The notes under the pieces were generated by a model, which made no database searches, was not told where the DNA came from, and saw only the letters and a list, made by a program, of their open reading frames with translations. Source: Sulfitobacter sp. DSM 110093 (GTDB lineage: Bacteria; Pseudomonadota; Alphaproteobacteria; Rhodobacterales; Rhodobacteraceae). Taken from it: a stretch of 64,000 nucleotides of DNA. Positions within the stretch are counted from its first letter, which is position 1; each line of letters starts with the position of its first letter. The stretch is from NCBI RefSeq assembly GCF_022788715.1, contig NZ_CP085167.1, positions 434,001 to 498,000 on the forward strand, in the 5' to 3' direction. The position numbers and the translations under genes were made by a program. Positions 45,937-55,843 of this stretch are shown piece after piece.

Positions 45937-47109
45937 ATGCGCAATGTCGTGATAACCGGTGCAGCCAGAACCCCGATGGGCGGCTTTCAAGGGGCCTTTG
46001 GCGGGCTGACAGCCCCGGAATTGGGCGGCAGCGCGATCAAGGCGGCCTTGGGCACGATGGACCCAACAGAGGTGCAAGAGTTGCTGATGGGCTGCGTATT
46101 GCCCGCAGGTCAGGGCCAAGCGCCCGCGCGTCAGGCGGGCTTCAAAGCAGGTCTGGGCGAAGAGGTGCCGGCCACCACGCTCAACAAGATGTGCGGCTCT
46201 GGCATGAAAGCGGCGATGATGGCCTTTGACCAGATCGCACTTGGCCATACCGATGTGATGGTCGCGGGCGGCATGGAGAGCATGACCAACGCGCCCTATG
46301 TGCTGCCGAAAATGCGCGGCGGGGCGCGGTTGGGCCATGGGCAGGTGATCGACCATATGTTCCTTGATGGATTGGAAGATGCCTATGACAAAGGCCGTCT
46401 GATGGGCACCTTTGCTGAAGATTGCGCCGAGCGGTTTCAGTTCACCCGTGAGACGCAGGATAACTATGCACTCGCGTCGCTGTCGCGGGCGATTGAGGCC
46501 CAAGAGGGCGGTGCCTTTGCCGATGAAATCGCCCCGGTTGAGGTGACATCGCGCAAGGGCAGCACCACGGTCGGCGCGGATGAGCAGCCTGCCAGCGCCC
46601 GGCCCGAGAAGATCCCTCAGTTGAAACCGGCCTTCCGTGAGGGGGGGACGGTGACGGCGGCAAACTCATCTTCGATCTCAGACGGCGCGGCGGCCTTGGT
46701 TCTGGCGGATGAGGACAGCGCCAAAGCCAAAGGTCTGAACATCCGCGCACGGATCGTCGGCCACGCCAGCCATGCCCAAGCGCCGGGGCTTTTCACCACC
46801 GCACCCGTGCCCGCAGCGCAGAAACTGCTGGAGCGGATCGGCTGGAAGAAAGAAGACGTGGACCTGTGGGAGGTCAATGAAGCCTTCGCCGTGGTGCCGC
46901 TGGCCTTCATGCATGAAATGGACCTGTCGCATGACATCGTGAACGTCAACGGCGGCGCCTGTGCGCTTGGCCACCCCATCGGTGCCTCGGGGGCGCGGAT
47001 CATGGTGACCCTGTTGAACGCGCTGGAGAAACGCGGGTTGAAGCGCGGTATCGCGGCGATCTGCATCGGCGGCGGCGAAGGCACGGCCATCGCGATTGAG
47101 CGTCCCTGA
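45937..47109 (+). CDS. Acetyl-CoA C-acyltransferase (thiolase)
   Basis: 390 residues from the ATG at 45937 (AAGGAG six bases upstream; a GTG one codon earlier is less likely). It condenses or cleaves acyl-CoA. The acylated Cys86 in LNKMCGSGMK, the VNGGACALGHPIGASGAR histidine block and the final Cys in CIGGGEGTA are intact, so it should be active. Biosynthetic (AtoB/PhaA-like) and degradative thiolases cannot be separated here; no phaB is adjacent. CGCAAAA repeats occur in its leader. Confidence 0.94.
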   Translation: MRNVVITGAARTPMGGFQGAFGGLTAPELGGSAIKAALGTMDPTEVQELLMGCVLPAGQGQAPARQAGFKAGLGEEVPATTLNKMCGSGMKAAMMAFDQIALGHTDVMVAGGMESMTNAPYVLPKMRGGARLGHGQVIDHMFLDGLEDAYDKGRLMGTFAEDCAERFQFTRETQDNYALASLSRAIEAQEGGAFADEIAPVEVTSRKGSTTVGADEQPASARPEKIPQLKPAFREGGTVTAANSSSISDGAAALVLADEDSAKAKGLNIRARIVGHASHAQAPGLFTTAPVPAAQKLLERIGWKKEDVDLWEVNEAFAVVPLAFMHEMDLSHDIVNVNGGACALGHPIGASGARIMVTLLNALEKRGLKRGIAAICIGGGEGTAIAIERP

Positions 47110-47182
47110 TTTACGGATCATCGAGGAACCAGAAGGGGAGGCGGCCTGTCTCCCTTTCCCCGTCTGCAATAAGAGTTTCACC

Positions 47183-47641
47183 ATGACAGTCGACTATCAA
47201 ACCCTTGCCAAAACCATCGCCGCCCTGACCGAGGGTGAAGATGACGCCGTGGCCTTGATGGCCACGATTGCCTGCGAAGTGCATCACTCCGATGACCGCT
47301 TTGATTGGACGGGCTTCTACCGCGTGACCGCGCCTGAATTGCTGAAAATCGGGCCCTATCAAGGCGGGCACGGCTGTCTGGTGATTCCGTTTTCGCGTGG
47401 GGTCTGCGGTGCTGCCGCACGCACGGGTGAGGTGCAATTGGTGGAAGATGTCGATGCCTTCCCCGGCCATATCGCCTGCGCCTCGTCGACGCGGTCGGAA
47501 TTGGTGCTGCCAGTCTGGAGCGGCACGGGAGAATTGCTTGGGGTCTTTGACATCGACAGCGATCAGCCAAATGCGTTCACCCAAGCGGATGCCGATGCAT
47601 TGGCCGCGATCCTCAAAGACAGTTTCGCCGCGGTCGCCTGA
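47183..47641 (+). CDS. msrC: Free methionine-(R)-sulfoxide reductase
   Basis: 152 residues. A single GAF domain with the three conserved cysteines at 65, 75 and 99 in GHGCLVIP, SRGVCGAA and HIACASSTRSE, with exactly the 10- and 24-residue spacing of fRMsr enzymes. It reduces the R epimer of free methionine sulfoxide using thioredoxin. The DWTGFYRV block is also typical. Separated from the thiolase by about 70 bases and followed by an RNA pseudouridine synthase. Confidence 0.93.
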   Translation: MTVDYQTLAKTIAALTEGEDDAVALMATIACEVHHSDDRFDWTGFYRVTAPELLKIGPYQGGHGCLVIPFSRGVCGAAARTGEVQLVEDVDAFPGHIACASSTRSELVLPVWSGTGELLGVFDIDSDQPNAFTQADADALAAILKDSFAAVA

Positions 47642-47689
47642 CCGTCACGCGCAGCTTGAACCGCGGGGCGGCATCTGCGAGGGGGAACC

Positions 47690-48337
47690 ATGGATAGCGA
47701 ATATAACCCGCCGCAGGACCCGCTGGTCATTCTGCATGAAGACGCCGAAGTGCTGCTGGTCGACAAACCCTCGGGGCTGCTCAGCGTGCCGGGCAAGGGC
47801 GAGCATCTGGCCGATTGCCTGATCGCGCGGGTGCAGGCGGTCTTTCCCGAGGCGCTGCTGGTACATCGGTTGGATCGGGACACCTCGGGCGTGATGATCT
47901 TTGCGATGACACCCCATGCACAGCGCCATCTTGGGCTGCAGTTTGAAAAACGCATGACGCGAAAAACCTATGTCGCAAGGGTCTGGGGTGTGCCGGAAGA
48001 GAAGTCCGGCACGGTCGATCTGCCGTTGATCGTTGATTGGCCCAATCGCCCGCTTCAGATGGTGTGCCATGAGACGGGCAAACCTGCGCAGACCGACTGG
48101 AAGGTGATCAAGACCGACGGAGAAACCTCCCGCGTTCGGCTGTTCCCCAAGACCGGACGCAGCCACCAGCTTCGCGTACATATGCTGGCGCTTGGGCATC
48201 CGATTTTGGGTGACCCTTTCTATGCCACCGGCGCGGCGCGAGAGTACCCGCGGTTGATGCTGCATAGCGAGGAATTACGGTTCAACCACCCACAAGGTGG
48301 GAAATCGACCAAGGTTCGGGCGAAGGCGCCGTTCTGA
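47690..48337 (+). CDS. RluA-family RNA pseudouridine synthase
   Basis: 215 residues. The family signature HRLDRDTSGVMIFA carries catalytic Asp62, and the later motifs RKTYVARVWG, TGRSHQLRVHM and LGHPILGDPFY are present. There is no S4 domain, which fits the RluA (23S rRNA position 746 and some tRNAs) or TruC type; the exact target cannot be fixed by eye. AGGGGG lies upstream. No neighbours are functionally linked beyond the general RNA theme. Confidence 0.93.
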   Translation: MDSEYNPPQDPLVILHEDAEVLLVDKPSGLLSVPGKGEHLADCLIARVQAVFPEALLVHRLDRDTSGVMIFAMTPHAQRHLGLQFEKRMTRKTYVARVWGVPEEKSGTVDLPLIVDWPNRPLQMVCHETGKPAQTDWKVIKTDGETSRVRLFPKTGRSHQLRVHMLALGHPILGDPFYATGAAREYPRLMLHSEELRFNHPQGGKSTKVRAKAPF

Positions 48338-48523
48338 CGCGGGCGCTTCGTGCCCAGCCTTGTGACGAGAAGCAGGTGCGGGATCGGTATTTAAGAAAGG
48401 ATGAAGGCGAAAGGGGTCGTGGCGCTGCGGTGAAGTTTTGCTTTGTGGCAATCGGGGGGTGAAAATGGCGGGGTTTGCGATTACCTCTAGCCTATCTGTT
48501 CACAGATTGACCCGGAGGATATC

Positions 48524-49177
48524 ATGGGCTTGCGTATCAACGACACTATTCCCGACCTTACAGTTGAAACCGATCAGGGCAGCTTTTCGCTGCATGAGTT
48601 CGTCGGCGACAGCTGGGCGATCCTGTTCTCGCATCCGAAGGATTTTACCCCCGTTTGCACGACCGAATTCGGCGCCGTGGCGCGGCTCTCTGATGAGTGG
48701 GAAAAGCGCGGCACTAAGGTGATCGGCGTTAGTGTCGATGGGATTGAAGAGCACAAGAAATGGAAGGGCGATATTGAGAAGGTTGCAGGTACAAAAGCCG
48801 GTTTCCCGATCATCGCTGACGCGGGGTTAGAGGTGTCGAAGGCTTTTGATATGCTTCCCGCAGAAGCTTACATGCCCGATGGCCGCACGCCCAATGACAG
48901 TGCCACGGTACGCTCAGTCTTTATCATTTCGCCGGATAAGCAATTGAAGCTGAGCATGACCTACCCGATGAACGTGGGCCGCAACTTTGCGGAGGTGCTG
49001 CGGGCGCTGGATGGGTTGCAGACTGCCGGGAAAAACGGCGTGGCGACGCCGGCGGATTGGCAGGTGGGCGACGATGTGATCATTCCCGCGACTGTGTCAG
49101 ACGAGGACGCTAAGGCGAAGTTTGGGGCGTTCGATACTGTGTTGCCCTATTTGCGCAAGGCAAAACTGCCGGGTTAA
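48524..49177 (+). CDS. 1-Cys peroxiredoxin (Prx6 type)
   Basis: 217 residues. It reduces peroxides using the peroxidatic Cys45 in PKDFTPVCTTEFG; no second resolving cysteine is present, which defines the 1-Cys class. The C-terminal extension SMTYPMNVGRNFAEVLRALDGLQ is typical of Prx6. GGAGGATATC directly precedes the ATG, a strong ribosome site. Cytoplasmic. It is preceded by a 186-base gap that must hold its promoter; no OxyR site was recognised. Confidence 0.94.
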   Translation: MGLRINDTIPDLTVETDQGSFSLHEFVGDSWAILFSHPKDFTPVCTTEFGAVARLSDEWEKRGTKVIGVSVDGIEEHKKWKGDIEKVAGTKAGFPIIADAGLEVSKAFDMLPAEAYMPDGRTPNDSATVRSVFIISPDKQLKLSMTYPMNVGRNFAEVLRALDGLQTAGKNGVATPADWQVGDDVIIPATVSDEDAKAKFGAFDTVLPYLRKAKLPG

Positions 49178-49179
49178 GC

Positions 49180-50175
49180 TTATCTACCCAGCATATCCCT
49201 GCGCAGGAATGGCGAATATATTTGGACAAGGCCGTCAAATAAGCGGTCGGCCTTGTCCTTTGGGAATTGGTCGAGGCTTTGCATGCAACCAAAGTCGGCC
49301 CCATCGCCGATTAGAGTTTGCAGCATCTCATCTTCTCGGCGGCCCGGTTTGGCATAGGCAACCTTTGGTGCCGAAGCGGGGTCGCCTACGGTCAGATGGT
49401 TGTGCAGCGCGATGGGCCAGTGTTGGCTACGCTTTCGGAAACGATGGCGAAGCTGCTCTGCGAAAGTGCTTTCATTTTTGGTATAGAACTGGCTGAGAAC
49501 GCTGGCTTTCATGGGATGGGGCCAATGTTCTTGGAGAATGAACTGTTTTGTCCGGCCCGCGATAAGGGCGGCGTTTTCTTGTGATGTGCGGAAAGACGCG
49601 CGCCCCCAATGGTTGGGTCGCAAAGGGCGTAAGAACTCGTGTTTAAGCCACTCTAGGCCACCAGTGCTGCGGAAGAAACGATAGGAACCGCGAACAATGG
49701 GTTCTCCGGCATCGGTGAAGAAGAACTCGGGCGTCAGTGTGCGCTTAACAAACATGTCATCATTAAAATAGATATGGTGCTCGGCGAGCCCCTGAATGCG
49801 CCAAAGCGCGGCTTCAATAGTGAGACTATTGAAAGTTGGAAGTGCATTTTCGCGGTCGCCCAAAATGTCTTGATGATCAACGATTTTGATGCGATTTTTG
49901 CCGCAGAAACCTGATTGCGCGAACCAGTCCAATTGGGGCGGCTTTTGCCCGTCAGTAACGACCCAAATCGTTCTGACAAATGGCATGAACTTTAAGATCG
50001 ACGCGATGCAAACGTAGATCTCGCCTTGGCTGTCAAAGCGGGTTGGTTCCTTAGATGTCTTATGCTGGACATCTTCCAAATCTTCATAGGTCTTACGCCG
50101 TTTAGCGTGAGCCGGGTCGTTGCCGTCGACCCAAGAAATGACAGTGTCGATGGGCATGTAGGTGTTTTTAGTCAT
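49180..50175 (-). CDS. Stealth-family sugar-phosphate transferase
   Basis: 331 residues. All four Stealth regions are recognisable: CR1 IDTVISWVDGNDPAHAK at the N terminus, CR2 with RENALPTFNSLTIEAALWRIQGLAEHHIYFNDDMFV, then the CR3 and CR4 blocks. Stealth proteins transfer hexose-1-phosphates and build phosphodiester-linked surface polysaccharides; human GNPTAB shares the fold. The sequence is visibly richer in A/T than its neighbours, stands alone without other glycosyl genes, and so may have been acquired. Starts at 50175 or, six codons later, 50157; neither has a strong ribosome site. Confidence 0.88.
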   Translation of the reverse strand: MTKNTYMPIDTVISWVDGNDPAHAKRRKTYEDLEDVQHKTSKEPTRFDSQGEIYVCIASILKFMPFVRTIWVVTDGQKPPQLDWFAQSGFCGKNRIKIVDHQDILGDRENALPTFNSLTIEAALWRIQGLAEHHIYFNDDMFVKRTLTPEFFFTDAGEPIVRGSYRFFRSTGGLEWLKHEFLRPLRPNHWGRASFRTSQENAALIAGRTKQFILQEHWPHPMKASVLSQFYTKNESTFAEQLRHRFRKRSQHWPIALHNHLTVGDPASAPKVAYAKPGRREDEMLQTLIGDGADFGCMQSLDQFPKDKADRLFDGLVQIYSPFLRRDMLGR

Positions 50176-50368
50176 CCGCGCTAGATAGGCTTTTTGCGCG
50201 GGGCTGCAACTTACATCTGTCTAAGGCCCAGCGGTGTTCGGCGGTATTTGGTTTCTTTAGCTATAAATTGCGAGCGGAATAGCGCTCATTCTGGGCATTG
50301 TGGGGTCGGTGGTCAGAAACATATCAACTGCCGACAGCGGTATTTCTATCAGTGCCCGGCAAAGAAAA

Positions 50369-50397
50369 AGGCCCCCGCGCGGATACACAGGGGCCTT
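50369..50397 (-). terminator. pnp terminator
   Basis: AAGGCCCC (50369-50376) pairs with GGGGCCTT (50390-50397); on the minus strand TTTTTCTTT follows. It lies 23 bases after the pnp stop. Confidence 0.85.
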
Positions 50398-50419
50398 AAG
50401 TTTCAGAAATGACGAAGGT

Positions 50420-52552
50420 TTAGCCTTCGGCTTCTTCTTTCGTTACTTCTTCACCAGTTTCCTGATCGACGACTTTCATCGACAGGCGCACCTTGCCGCG
50501 ATCGTCAAAGCCCAAAAGCTTCACTTTCACTTCCTGACCTTCCTTCAGAACGTCCGAAGGGTGGTTTAGGCGGCGGTTTTCGATCTGGGACACGTGAACC
50601 AGACCGTCGCGCTTGCCAAAGAAGTTCACGAAAGCGCCGAAATCGACGATCTTGACCACGGTGCCGGTGTAGACCGCGCCTTCTTCGGGCTCTGCCACGA
50701 TCGAATAGATCATGTCATAGGCCTTTTTGATGGCGTCGCCGTTGGCACTAGCGATCTTGATGATGCCTTCGTCGTTGATGTCGACCTTGGCGCCGGAGAC
50801 TTCGACGATCTCGCGGATCACCTTACCGCCGGAACCGATCACTTCACGGATCTTGTCGGTGGGGATCTGCATGGTCTCGATGCGTGGTGCGTGGACAGAG
50901 AAGTCAGAAGCACCGGAAAGCGCTTTGTTCATCTCGCCGAGGATGTGGATACGGCCTTCTTTGGCCTGAGCCAGGGCTTTTTCCATGATCTCGGGCGTGA
51001 TGCCTGCGACCTTGATATCCATCTGCAGCGACGTGATGCCCGCTTCGGTACCAGCAACCTTGAAGTCCATGTCGCCGAGGTGGTCTTCGTCACCCAGAAT
51101 GTCCGACAGGATTGCGTAGGAGCCGTCATCTTCAAGGATCAGACCCATCGCAACACCGGCCACAGCCGATTTCAGCGGAACGCCTGCGTCCATCATCGAA
51201 AGCGAACCACCGCAGACGGATGCCATGGAGGACGAACCGTTGGATTCGGTGATCTCAGACACGAGGCGGATGGTATAGGGGAAGTCTGTCGCTGCGGGCA
51301 GAACCGCCTGCAGGGCACGCCATGCGAGCTTGCCGTGGCCAACTTCACGACGGCCGGGAGGGCCCACGCGACCAACTTCACCAACCGAGTAGGGGGGGAA
51401 GTTATAGTGCAGCAGGAAGTTCGATTTGAAGTTGCCGTGCAGCGCGTCGATGAATTGCTCATCGTCGCCGGTGCCGAGCGTGGTCACAACCAAACCTTGC
51501 GTTTCACCACGGGTGAAGAGCGCCGAACCGTGGGTCCGCGGCAGGATGCCGGTTTCGGCCACGATGTCGCGGATTTCGTCGGTGCGACGGCCGTCGATAC
51601 GCTTGCCGGTTTTCACCACGTCACCGCGCAGGATGCTGGCCTCAAGGCCCTTCATCGCGGAGCCGAGGTTCTTGTCCTCAAGCTGCTCGTCGGTGAGCTT
51701 GCCTTTGATCGTCTCGCGGGCACCGGCAACAGCGGCGGTGCGCTCTTGCTTGTCGGCGATGGCGAATGCAGCGCGCATTTCGTCTTCACCAGCGGCTTTA
51801 ACAGCGGCGGACAGGTCCGAGTAATCGTCCGGCTGGAAGTCGAACGGCTCTTTCGCTGCGTCTTCGGCCAGATCGATGATCAGGTCGATGACCGGCTGGA
51901 TCTGCTCGTGTGCGAATTTCACCGCACCCAGCATTTCCTCTTCCGACAGCTCATAGGCTTCGGATTCGACCATCATCACGGCGTCTTTGGTGCCGGCGAC
52001 AACCAGATCGAGGCGCTGCTCGGGGTTCAGGCGCAGGTCCTGCATGTCGTCGATTGTTGGGTTCAGGATGTAATCGCCATCCTCATAGCCCACGCGGCAG
52101 CCCGCGATCGGACCCATGAAGGGCGCGCCGGAGATGGTCAATGCGGCGGAGGCGGCGATCATGGCGACCATATCGGGGTCGTTCACCAGATCGTGGCTCA
52201 GCACGGTACACATCACCAGAACTTCGTTTTTGAAGCCGGGGACAAAGAGCGGGCGGATCGGACGGTCGATCAGACGCGCGGTCAGGGTTTCTTTCTCGGT
52301 GGGGCGGGCCTCACGCTTGAAGAAGCCACCCGGTACTTTACCGGCGGCATAGTATTTCTCTTGGTAGTGCACGGTCAGGGGGAAGAAGTCCTGGCCCGGC
52401 TTTTGCTGACGCGCATACGTCACGTTGGCCATAACGCTGGTTTCACCCAGCGTGGCAATCACCGACCCGTCCGCCTGACGGGCAACCTTACCGGTTTCCA
52501 GTGTCAGCGTCTCTTCGCCCCACTGGATCGATTTTTTCGTTACATTAAACAT
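50420..52552 (-). CDS. pnp: Polyribonucleotide nucleotidyltransferase
   Basis: 710 residues. A phosphorolytic 3'-5' exoribonuclease and degradosome component. Two RNase PH domains flank a helical segment; KH follows ([19 protein letters not shown] near 557-575), then S1 ([28 protein letters not shown]). The length matches bacterial PNPase. AAAAAGGAAA precedes the ATG. Its 282-base leader holds the rpsO terminator, a GGGGC/GCCCC hairpin (52586-52601) and repeated GGCCAAT-like blocks, a place where RNase III control occurs in E. coli (not shown here). Confidence 0.97.
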   Translation of the reverse strand: MFNVTKKSIQWGEETLTLETGKVARQADGSVIATLGETSVMANVTYARQQKPGQDFFPLTVHYQEKYYAAGKVPGGFFKREARPTEKETLTARLIDRPIRPLFVPGFKNEVLVMCTVLSHDLVNDPDMVAMIAASAALTISGAPFMGPIAGCRVGYEDGDYILNPTIDDMQDLRLNPEQRLDLVVAGTKDAVMMVESEAYELSEEEMLGAVKFAHEQIQPVIDLIIDLAEDAAKEPFDFQPDDYSDLSAAVKAAGEDEMRAAFAIADKQERTAAVAGARETIKGKLTDEQLEDKNLGSAMKGLEASILRGDVVKTGKRIDGRRTDEIRDIVAETGILPRTHGSALFTRGETQGLVVTTLGTGDDEQFIDALHGNFKSNFLLHYNFPPYSVGEVGRVGPPGRREVGHGKLAWRALQAVLPAATDFPYTIRLVSEITESNGSSSMASVCGGSLSMMDAGVPLKSAVAGVAMGLILEDDGSYAILSDILGDEDHLGDMDFKVAGTEAGITSLQMDIKVAGITPEIMEKALAQAKEGRIHILGEMNKALSGASDFSVHAPRIETMQIPTDKIREVIGSGGKVIREIVEVSGAKVDINDEGIIKIASANGDAIKKAYDMIYSIVAEPEEGAVYTGTVVKIVDFGAFVNFFGKRDGLVHVSQIENRRLNHPSDVLKEGQEVKVKLLGFDDRGKVRLSMKVVDQETGEEVTKEEAEG

Positions 52553-52765
52553 CTACGTTTCCTTTTTGGCCCATTGGCCATTGCATAGGGGCCGTATTGC
52601 CCCTGACTCCGGTATCTTCTTTTTCAGGCGCAGGAGTCCGCGCGCCGGATTTCAGATTGCGCGGACATACAGGTTTTCAAGGCAAATGGGAAGCGTTCTG
52701 TCGCAGCGAGGCTGTGAACGGCGGCTTCTCTCCGTTGCGCTTTGTGCTGACCTGCGCGCAACAAA

Positions 52766-52793
52766 AAACCTCCCGGCGCGGGCCGGGAGGTTT
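52766..52793 (-). terminator. rpsO terminator
   Basis: A perfect 12-bp stem (52766-52777 with 52782-52793), loop GCGG, and a run of T on the minus strand. It lies between rpsO and pnp, so pnp has at least partly its own promoter. Confidence 0.92.
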
Positions 52794-52834
52794 GGGTCGT
52801 CCTGTCACCGGAATATCCGGCGGGCTGTCCGCAA

Positions 52835-53104
52835 TTAGCGGCGCAGGCCGAGGCGTTTGATCAGGTCCTGATAACGGGACTCATCTTTGGCCTTAACGTA
52901 ATCCAGCAGCTTGCGGCGCGTCGCGACCATTTTCAAAAGACCACGGCGGCCGTGGTTGTCTTTTTTGTGGGTCTTGAAGTGCTCGGTCAGCGTGACGATG
53001 CGCGAGGTCAGAATGGCAACCTGTACTTCGGGCGAACCGGTGTCGCCTTCTTTGGTACCAAAATCTTTCATGACTTTTGCTTTTTCTTCAGCAGTAATCG
53101 ACAT
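52835..53104 (-). CDS. rpsO: 30S ribosomal protein S15
   Basis: 89 residues, the standard size. Signature blocks: [38 protein letters not shown] and RRKLLDYVK, ending [10 protein letters not shown]. It binds 16S rRNA early in assembly. AAAGGAG precedes the ATG. Order with pnp downstream is the widespread rpsO-pnp pair. Confidence 0.98.
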   Translation of the reverse strand: MSITAEEKAKVMKDFGTKEGDTGSPEVQVAILTSRIVTLTEHFKTHKKDNHGRRGLLKMVATRRKLLDYVKAKDESRYQDLIKRLGLRR

Positions 53105-53272
53105 CGGGGTCTCCTTTCGAAAAGAGTTTAAATGGATGGCGCAGGCCGGGATGTCGTCCAGCTCAGGCCCATGGAGATATCACCCGCTGAGGGAATCAGC
53201 AGGCGATGGGGGCGTATAGGAGGAATTCGCGCCTTTGGCAAAGGGTGATTTATGCGCCGATAGCGCGCTGTG

Positions 53273-54238
53273 TCACGCCGCAAGGCCAAGGTCAAAGGCC
53301 GCAGACAGCGGGATCAGTGCGATATCGTCCATCGTGACGCTGTCGCCCACCACCCGCGCGACGATGATATCGTCCAGCAGGACAAGTGTTTGGTCCGCGT
53401 CATCGGGGTCGGGCAGGATGGACAGCGGTGGCTCTGCCCCGGTAGCGCTGCTGTCATCCCAGACAAAAAGCAGCGAATCATCCTGTGCGTGGTAGTCCGT
53501 AATCTGCGCCGCTCCGCCTTGGCCGATCCAGTCCCCCAAGGCGATCCGATCCGTGCCCTCGCCGGATGTCACCACGTCCCCGGCCCCCGCGACGATCAGG
53601 TCATCCCCGCCGCCACCGTTCAGGCAATCGCGGCTTTGCAGGTCATCCGCCCCGGTGAGCGTGTCATCCCCCCAGCCGCCAAAGAGAGTATCCTCGCCCG
53701 CGCCGCCGCGCAGCGCGTCATCGCCAAGCCCGCCTTGCAGTGCGTCATTTCCGGCTTCGCCGTTCAGCACGTCATCACCTGCAGAGCCTTGGAGCGCGTC
53801 ATCGCCCGCGCCGCCAAAGAGGAAGTCATCGCCATTATGGCCAAAGAGGCTGTCGTTCCCCGCGCCGCCAAAAAGGTCATCATCCCCGTCGTTGCCATGC
53901 AGGCTGTCGCCGCCATCGCCGCCGCGCAGCGTATCATTACCGTCGTGGCCGTGCAGATCGTCATCGCCAGCAGCGCCATGAAGCAGATCATTTCCGCCGT
54001 AGCCGCCAAGTTGGTCATCGCCCGTGCCGCCCTGCACCGTCTCGCCGCCATCGCTGCCCGACAGGATGTCTCCGACGGTGTTGGGGCCGCGCGGAGTGTC
54101 ACCTTCTGGAATATCATCTTCGGGCGGCGTTTCGATCTCAACGAAAGTGACAGCGCCGACCGCCATCAGACCCATTACACCAGCCAGCCACAACATGCGC
54201 AGTTCCACCCGTTCAATGCTTGATGCCCCACACATCAT
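53273..54238 (-). CDS. Membrane-anchored RTX (hemolysin-type calcium-binding) protein
   Basis: 321 residues. After a short basic/neutral N terminus, residues about 15-33 form one hydrophobic segment (MLWLAGVMGLMAVGAVTFVEI) with no cleavage site, so it is probably a membrane anchor with the rest outside. An acidic linker leads to about fifteen imperfect nonapeptide repeats (GGxGxDxLx, about 60-215), which fold as calcium-loaded beta roll. The C-terminal 100 residues (GDWIGQGGAAQITDY) resemble the conserved end found in roseobacter RTX proteins. No type I exporter is present. Starts at 54238 or 54196. Confidence 0.87.
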   Translation of the reverse strand: MMCGASSIERVELRMLWLAGVMGLMAVGAVTFVEIETPPEDDIPEGDTPRGPNTVGDILSGSDGGETVQGGTGDDQLGGYGGNDLLHGAAGDDDLHGHDGNDTLRGGDGGDSLHGNDGDDDLFGGAGNDSLFGHNGDDFLFGGAGDDALQGSAGDDVLNGEAGNDALQGGLGDDALRGGAGEDTLFGGWGDDTLTGADDLQSRDCLNGGGGDDLIVAGAGDVVTSGEGTDRIALGDWIGQGGAAQITDYHAQDDSLLFVWDDSSATGAEPPLSILPDPDDADQTLVLLDDIIVARVVGDSVTMDDIALIPLSAAFDLGLAA

Positions 54239-54322
54239 CCCGCCCTTAAAAGGGCATGCTGTGGCCGTGAAATCAAAGGAATAGCGGGGAAGTGGTTAAC
54301 GAATGCCTGCCAGCGCGGGGCG

Positions 54323-54838
54323 CTAGAGCTGCCACAAAACCGGCTCTTGTGTGTAGGGCAGGTAGAGGGGGTGGCGCGGATGCCCGGCCTTGGAGAGACC
54401 AAGGTGGTAGAGCGGTTTGGCCCCCGCCGCGAGCTGTGCGGCAACGCTAAGGCCCCGGTCCAGATGGGCACCATGCACGCCCCAAGCGGCGATAATGCGA
54501 TCTGCCCAATCTGCTCCGTCGACCAGCGTGGCGTCGTTGTCGGGGCCGATGGGATCGGGGGCGGCCCGCATGTCGCGCGGATCGGTGGCGCGCCATGCAA
54601 AGATATTGGTTACCCGAAAACCGCCAAAGCCCAGCACCCGCGCCCGACGCTCGCAACGCTCGACGGTGGGATCGTTCTGCACCTCCGTCGCGGTGGAGGG
54701 GTTCAGCATGACAAACATCACCCGCGGCGCAGCGCAGTCCCAGACCCGTGTCAGGCTGTAGCGATACTGCTCACAGGGGGAGTAGACAGCGGTCGAGGGC
54801 GCGTCGCCCTTGGTATGGCTGCGGGTGATCAGGGCCAT
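54323..54838 (-). CDS. DUF1643 family protein
   Basis: 171 residues. Family signature: RVMFVMLNPSTATEVQNDPTVERCERRARVLGFGGFRVTNIFAWRATDP, with RAAPDPIGPDN. DUF1643 proteins occur widely as small cytoplasmic proteins of unknown function. Its ATG abuts the truB stop exactly (TGAATG), so it is translated with truB, and it is followed by the RTX gene. A role linked to RNA modification is only guessed from position. Confidence 0.9.
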   Translation of the reverse strand: MALITRSHTKGDAPSTAVYSPCEQYRYSLTRVWDCAAPRVMFVMLNPSTATEVQNDPTVERCERRARVLGFGGFRVTNIFAWRATDPRDMRAAPDPIGPDNDATLVDGADWADRIIAAWGVHGAHLDRGLSVAAQLAAGAKPLYHLGLSKAGHPRHPLYLPYTQEPVLWQL

Positions 54839-55765
54839 TCAGCCCTCGTTCGTGTCCGAGGATAGGTTGAACACCCGGCTGGGGTGCAATTCGCCTGCCT
54901 TGAAACGGCCCACGGCGACGGGCTGACCATCCAGCGAGGCCCAGCATTCATCGCCATATTCCACGTCATGGGCGATCACCATGCCGGGGTTGCCATTGCG
55001 CAGACGGGTGGCGCCTTCGGGGGTGGCTTTGACCTCGGGCAGCTCCGCCAGCCCTTCGGCGAGCGGCAATAGATGCGTGTCGAGTTCCGGGGTGCGGGCG
55101 ATTTCGTCGATCTGTGCCAACGTCAGAGCGTTCGCGGCGTCAAACGGGCCAGACCACGTGCGGCGCAGCTCGCGGACGTGGCCGAGGCAGCCAAGCTTCT
55201 GCCCCAGATCGCGGGCGATGGAGCGGACATAGCCACCCTTGCCGCAGACCATTTCAAGCGTGACGTGATCGGCGTCGGGCCGGTCGAGCAGCAGCAAGCT
55301 TTCCACCCAAAGTGGGCGCGCCGCGATGTCCATCTCTTCGCCATCACGGGCACGTTTATAGGCGCGCTGGCCGTCGATCTTTACGGCAGAGAACTGCGGC
55401 GGCACCTGCTGGATATCGCCAATAAAACCGCTCAGCGCGTCTTTGATCGCTGCATCATCGGGGCGCAGATCGGAGGTGCCGATGACTTCGCCTTCGGCAT
55501 CGTCGGTATTGGTGGCAATACCAAGACGCACGGTGAACTCATAGGCTTTGAGCGCGTCGGTGATATAGGGCACGGTCTTGGTCGCTTCGCCCAAGGCGAT
55601 GGCCAAAACGCCGGTCGCTTCGGGATCAAGGGTGCCTGCGTGGCCCGCCTTCTTGGCTTCAAGCGCCCAGCGAACCTTGTTGACCACGGCGGTCGATGTC
55701 GGCCCGGCGGGTTTGTCTACAACCAGCCAACCGGAAATATCGCGACCCTTGCGTTTGCGTGCCAT
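54839..55765 (-). CDS. truB: tRNA pseudouridine-55 synthase
   Basis: 308 residues from the ATG at 55765 with AAGGGG upstream. The catalytic Asp47 lies in [14 protein letters not shown], preceded by [13 protein letters not shown]; later LPQ-like and [23 protein letters not shown] blocks (here [18 protein letters not shown]) and a C-terminal PUA domain are seen. It modifies U55 in the T loop of tRNAs. Member of the rbfA-truB-rpsO-pnp group. Confidence 0.96.
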   Translation of the reverse strand: MARKRKGRDISGWLVVDKPAGPTSTAVVNKVRWALEAKKAGHAGTLDPEATGVLAIALGEATKTVPYITDALKAYEFTVRLGIATNTDDAEGEVIGTSDLRPDDAAIKDALSGFIGDIQQVPPQFSAVKIDGQRAYKRARDGEEMDIAARPLWVESLLLLDRPDADHVTLEMVCGKGGYVRSIARDLGQKLGCLGHVRELRRTWSGPFDAANALTLAQIDEIARTPELDTHLLPLAEGLAELPEVKATPEGATRLRNGNPGMVIAHDVEYGDECWASLDGQPVAVGRFKAGELHPSRVFNLSSDTNEG

Positions 55766-55843
55766 GTCTTGCCCCTTCGCCTTTGTGGTGCTGCCCTCTA
55801 ACGGAGCCATGCCGCGCTGCCCAGCCCCCAAGCGGGGAAAAGG

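Noticed and set aside
50594..52588. 664-codon frame antisense to pnp
   Set aside because: Shadow of pnp, whose KH and S1 domains and ribosome site are clear.
53595..54058. Regular repeats that could suggest a CRISPR array
   Set aside because: The period is about 27 bases, in frame, and encodes the GGxGxD nonapeptides of an RTX protein; there are no identical repeats separated by unique spacers.
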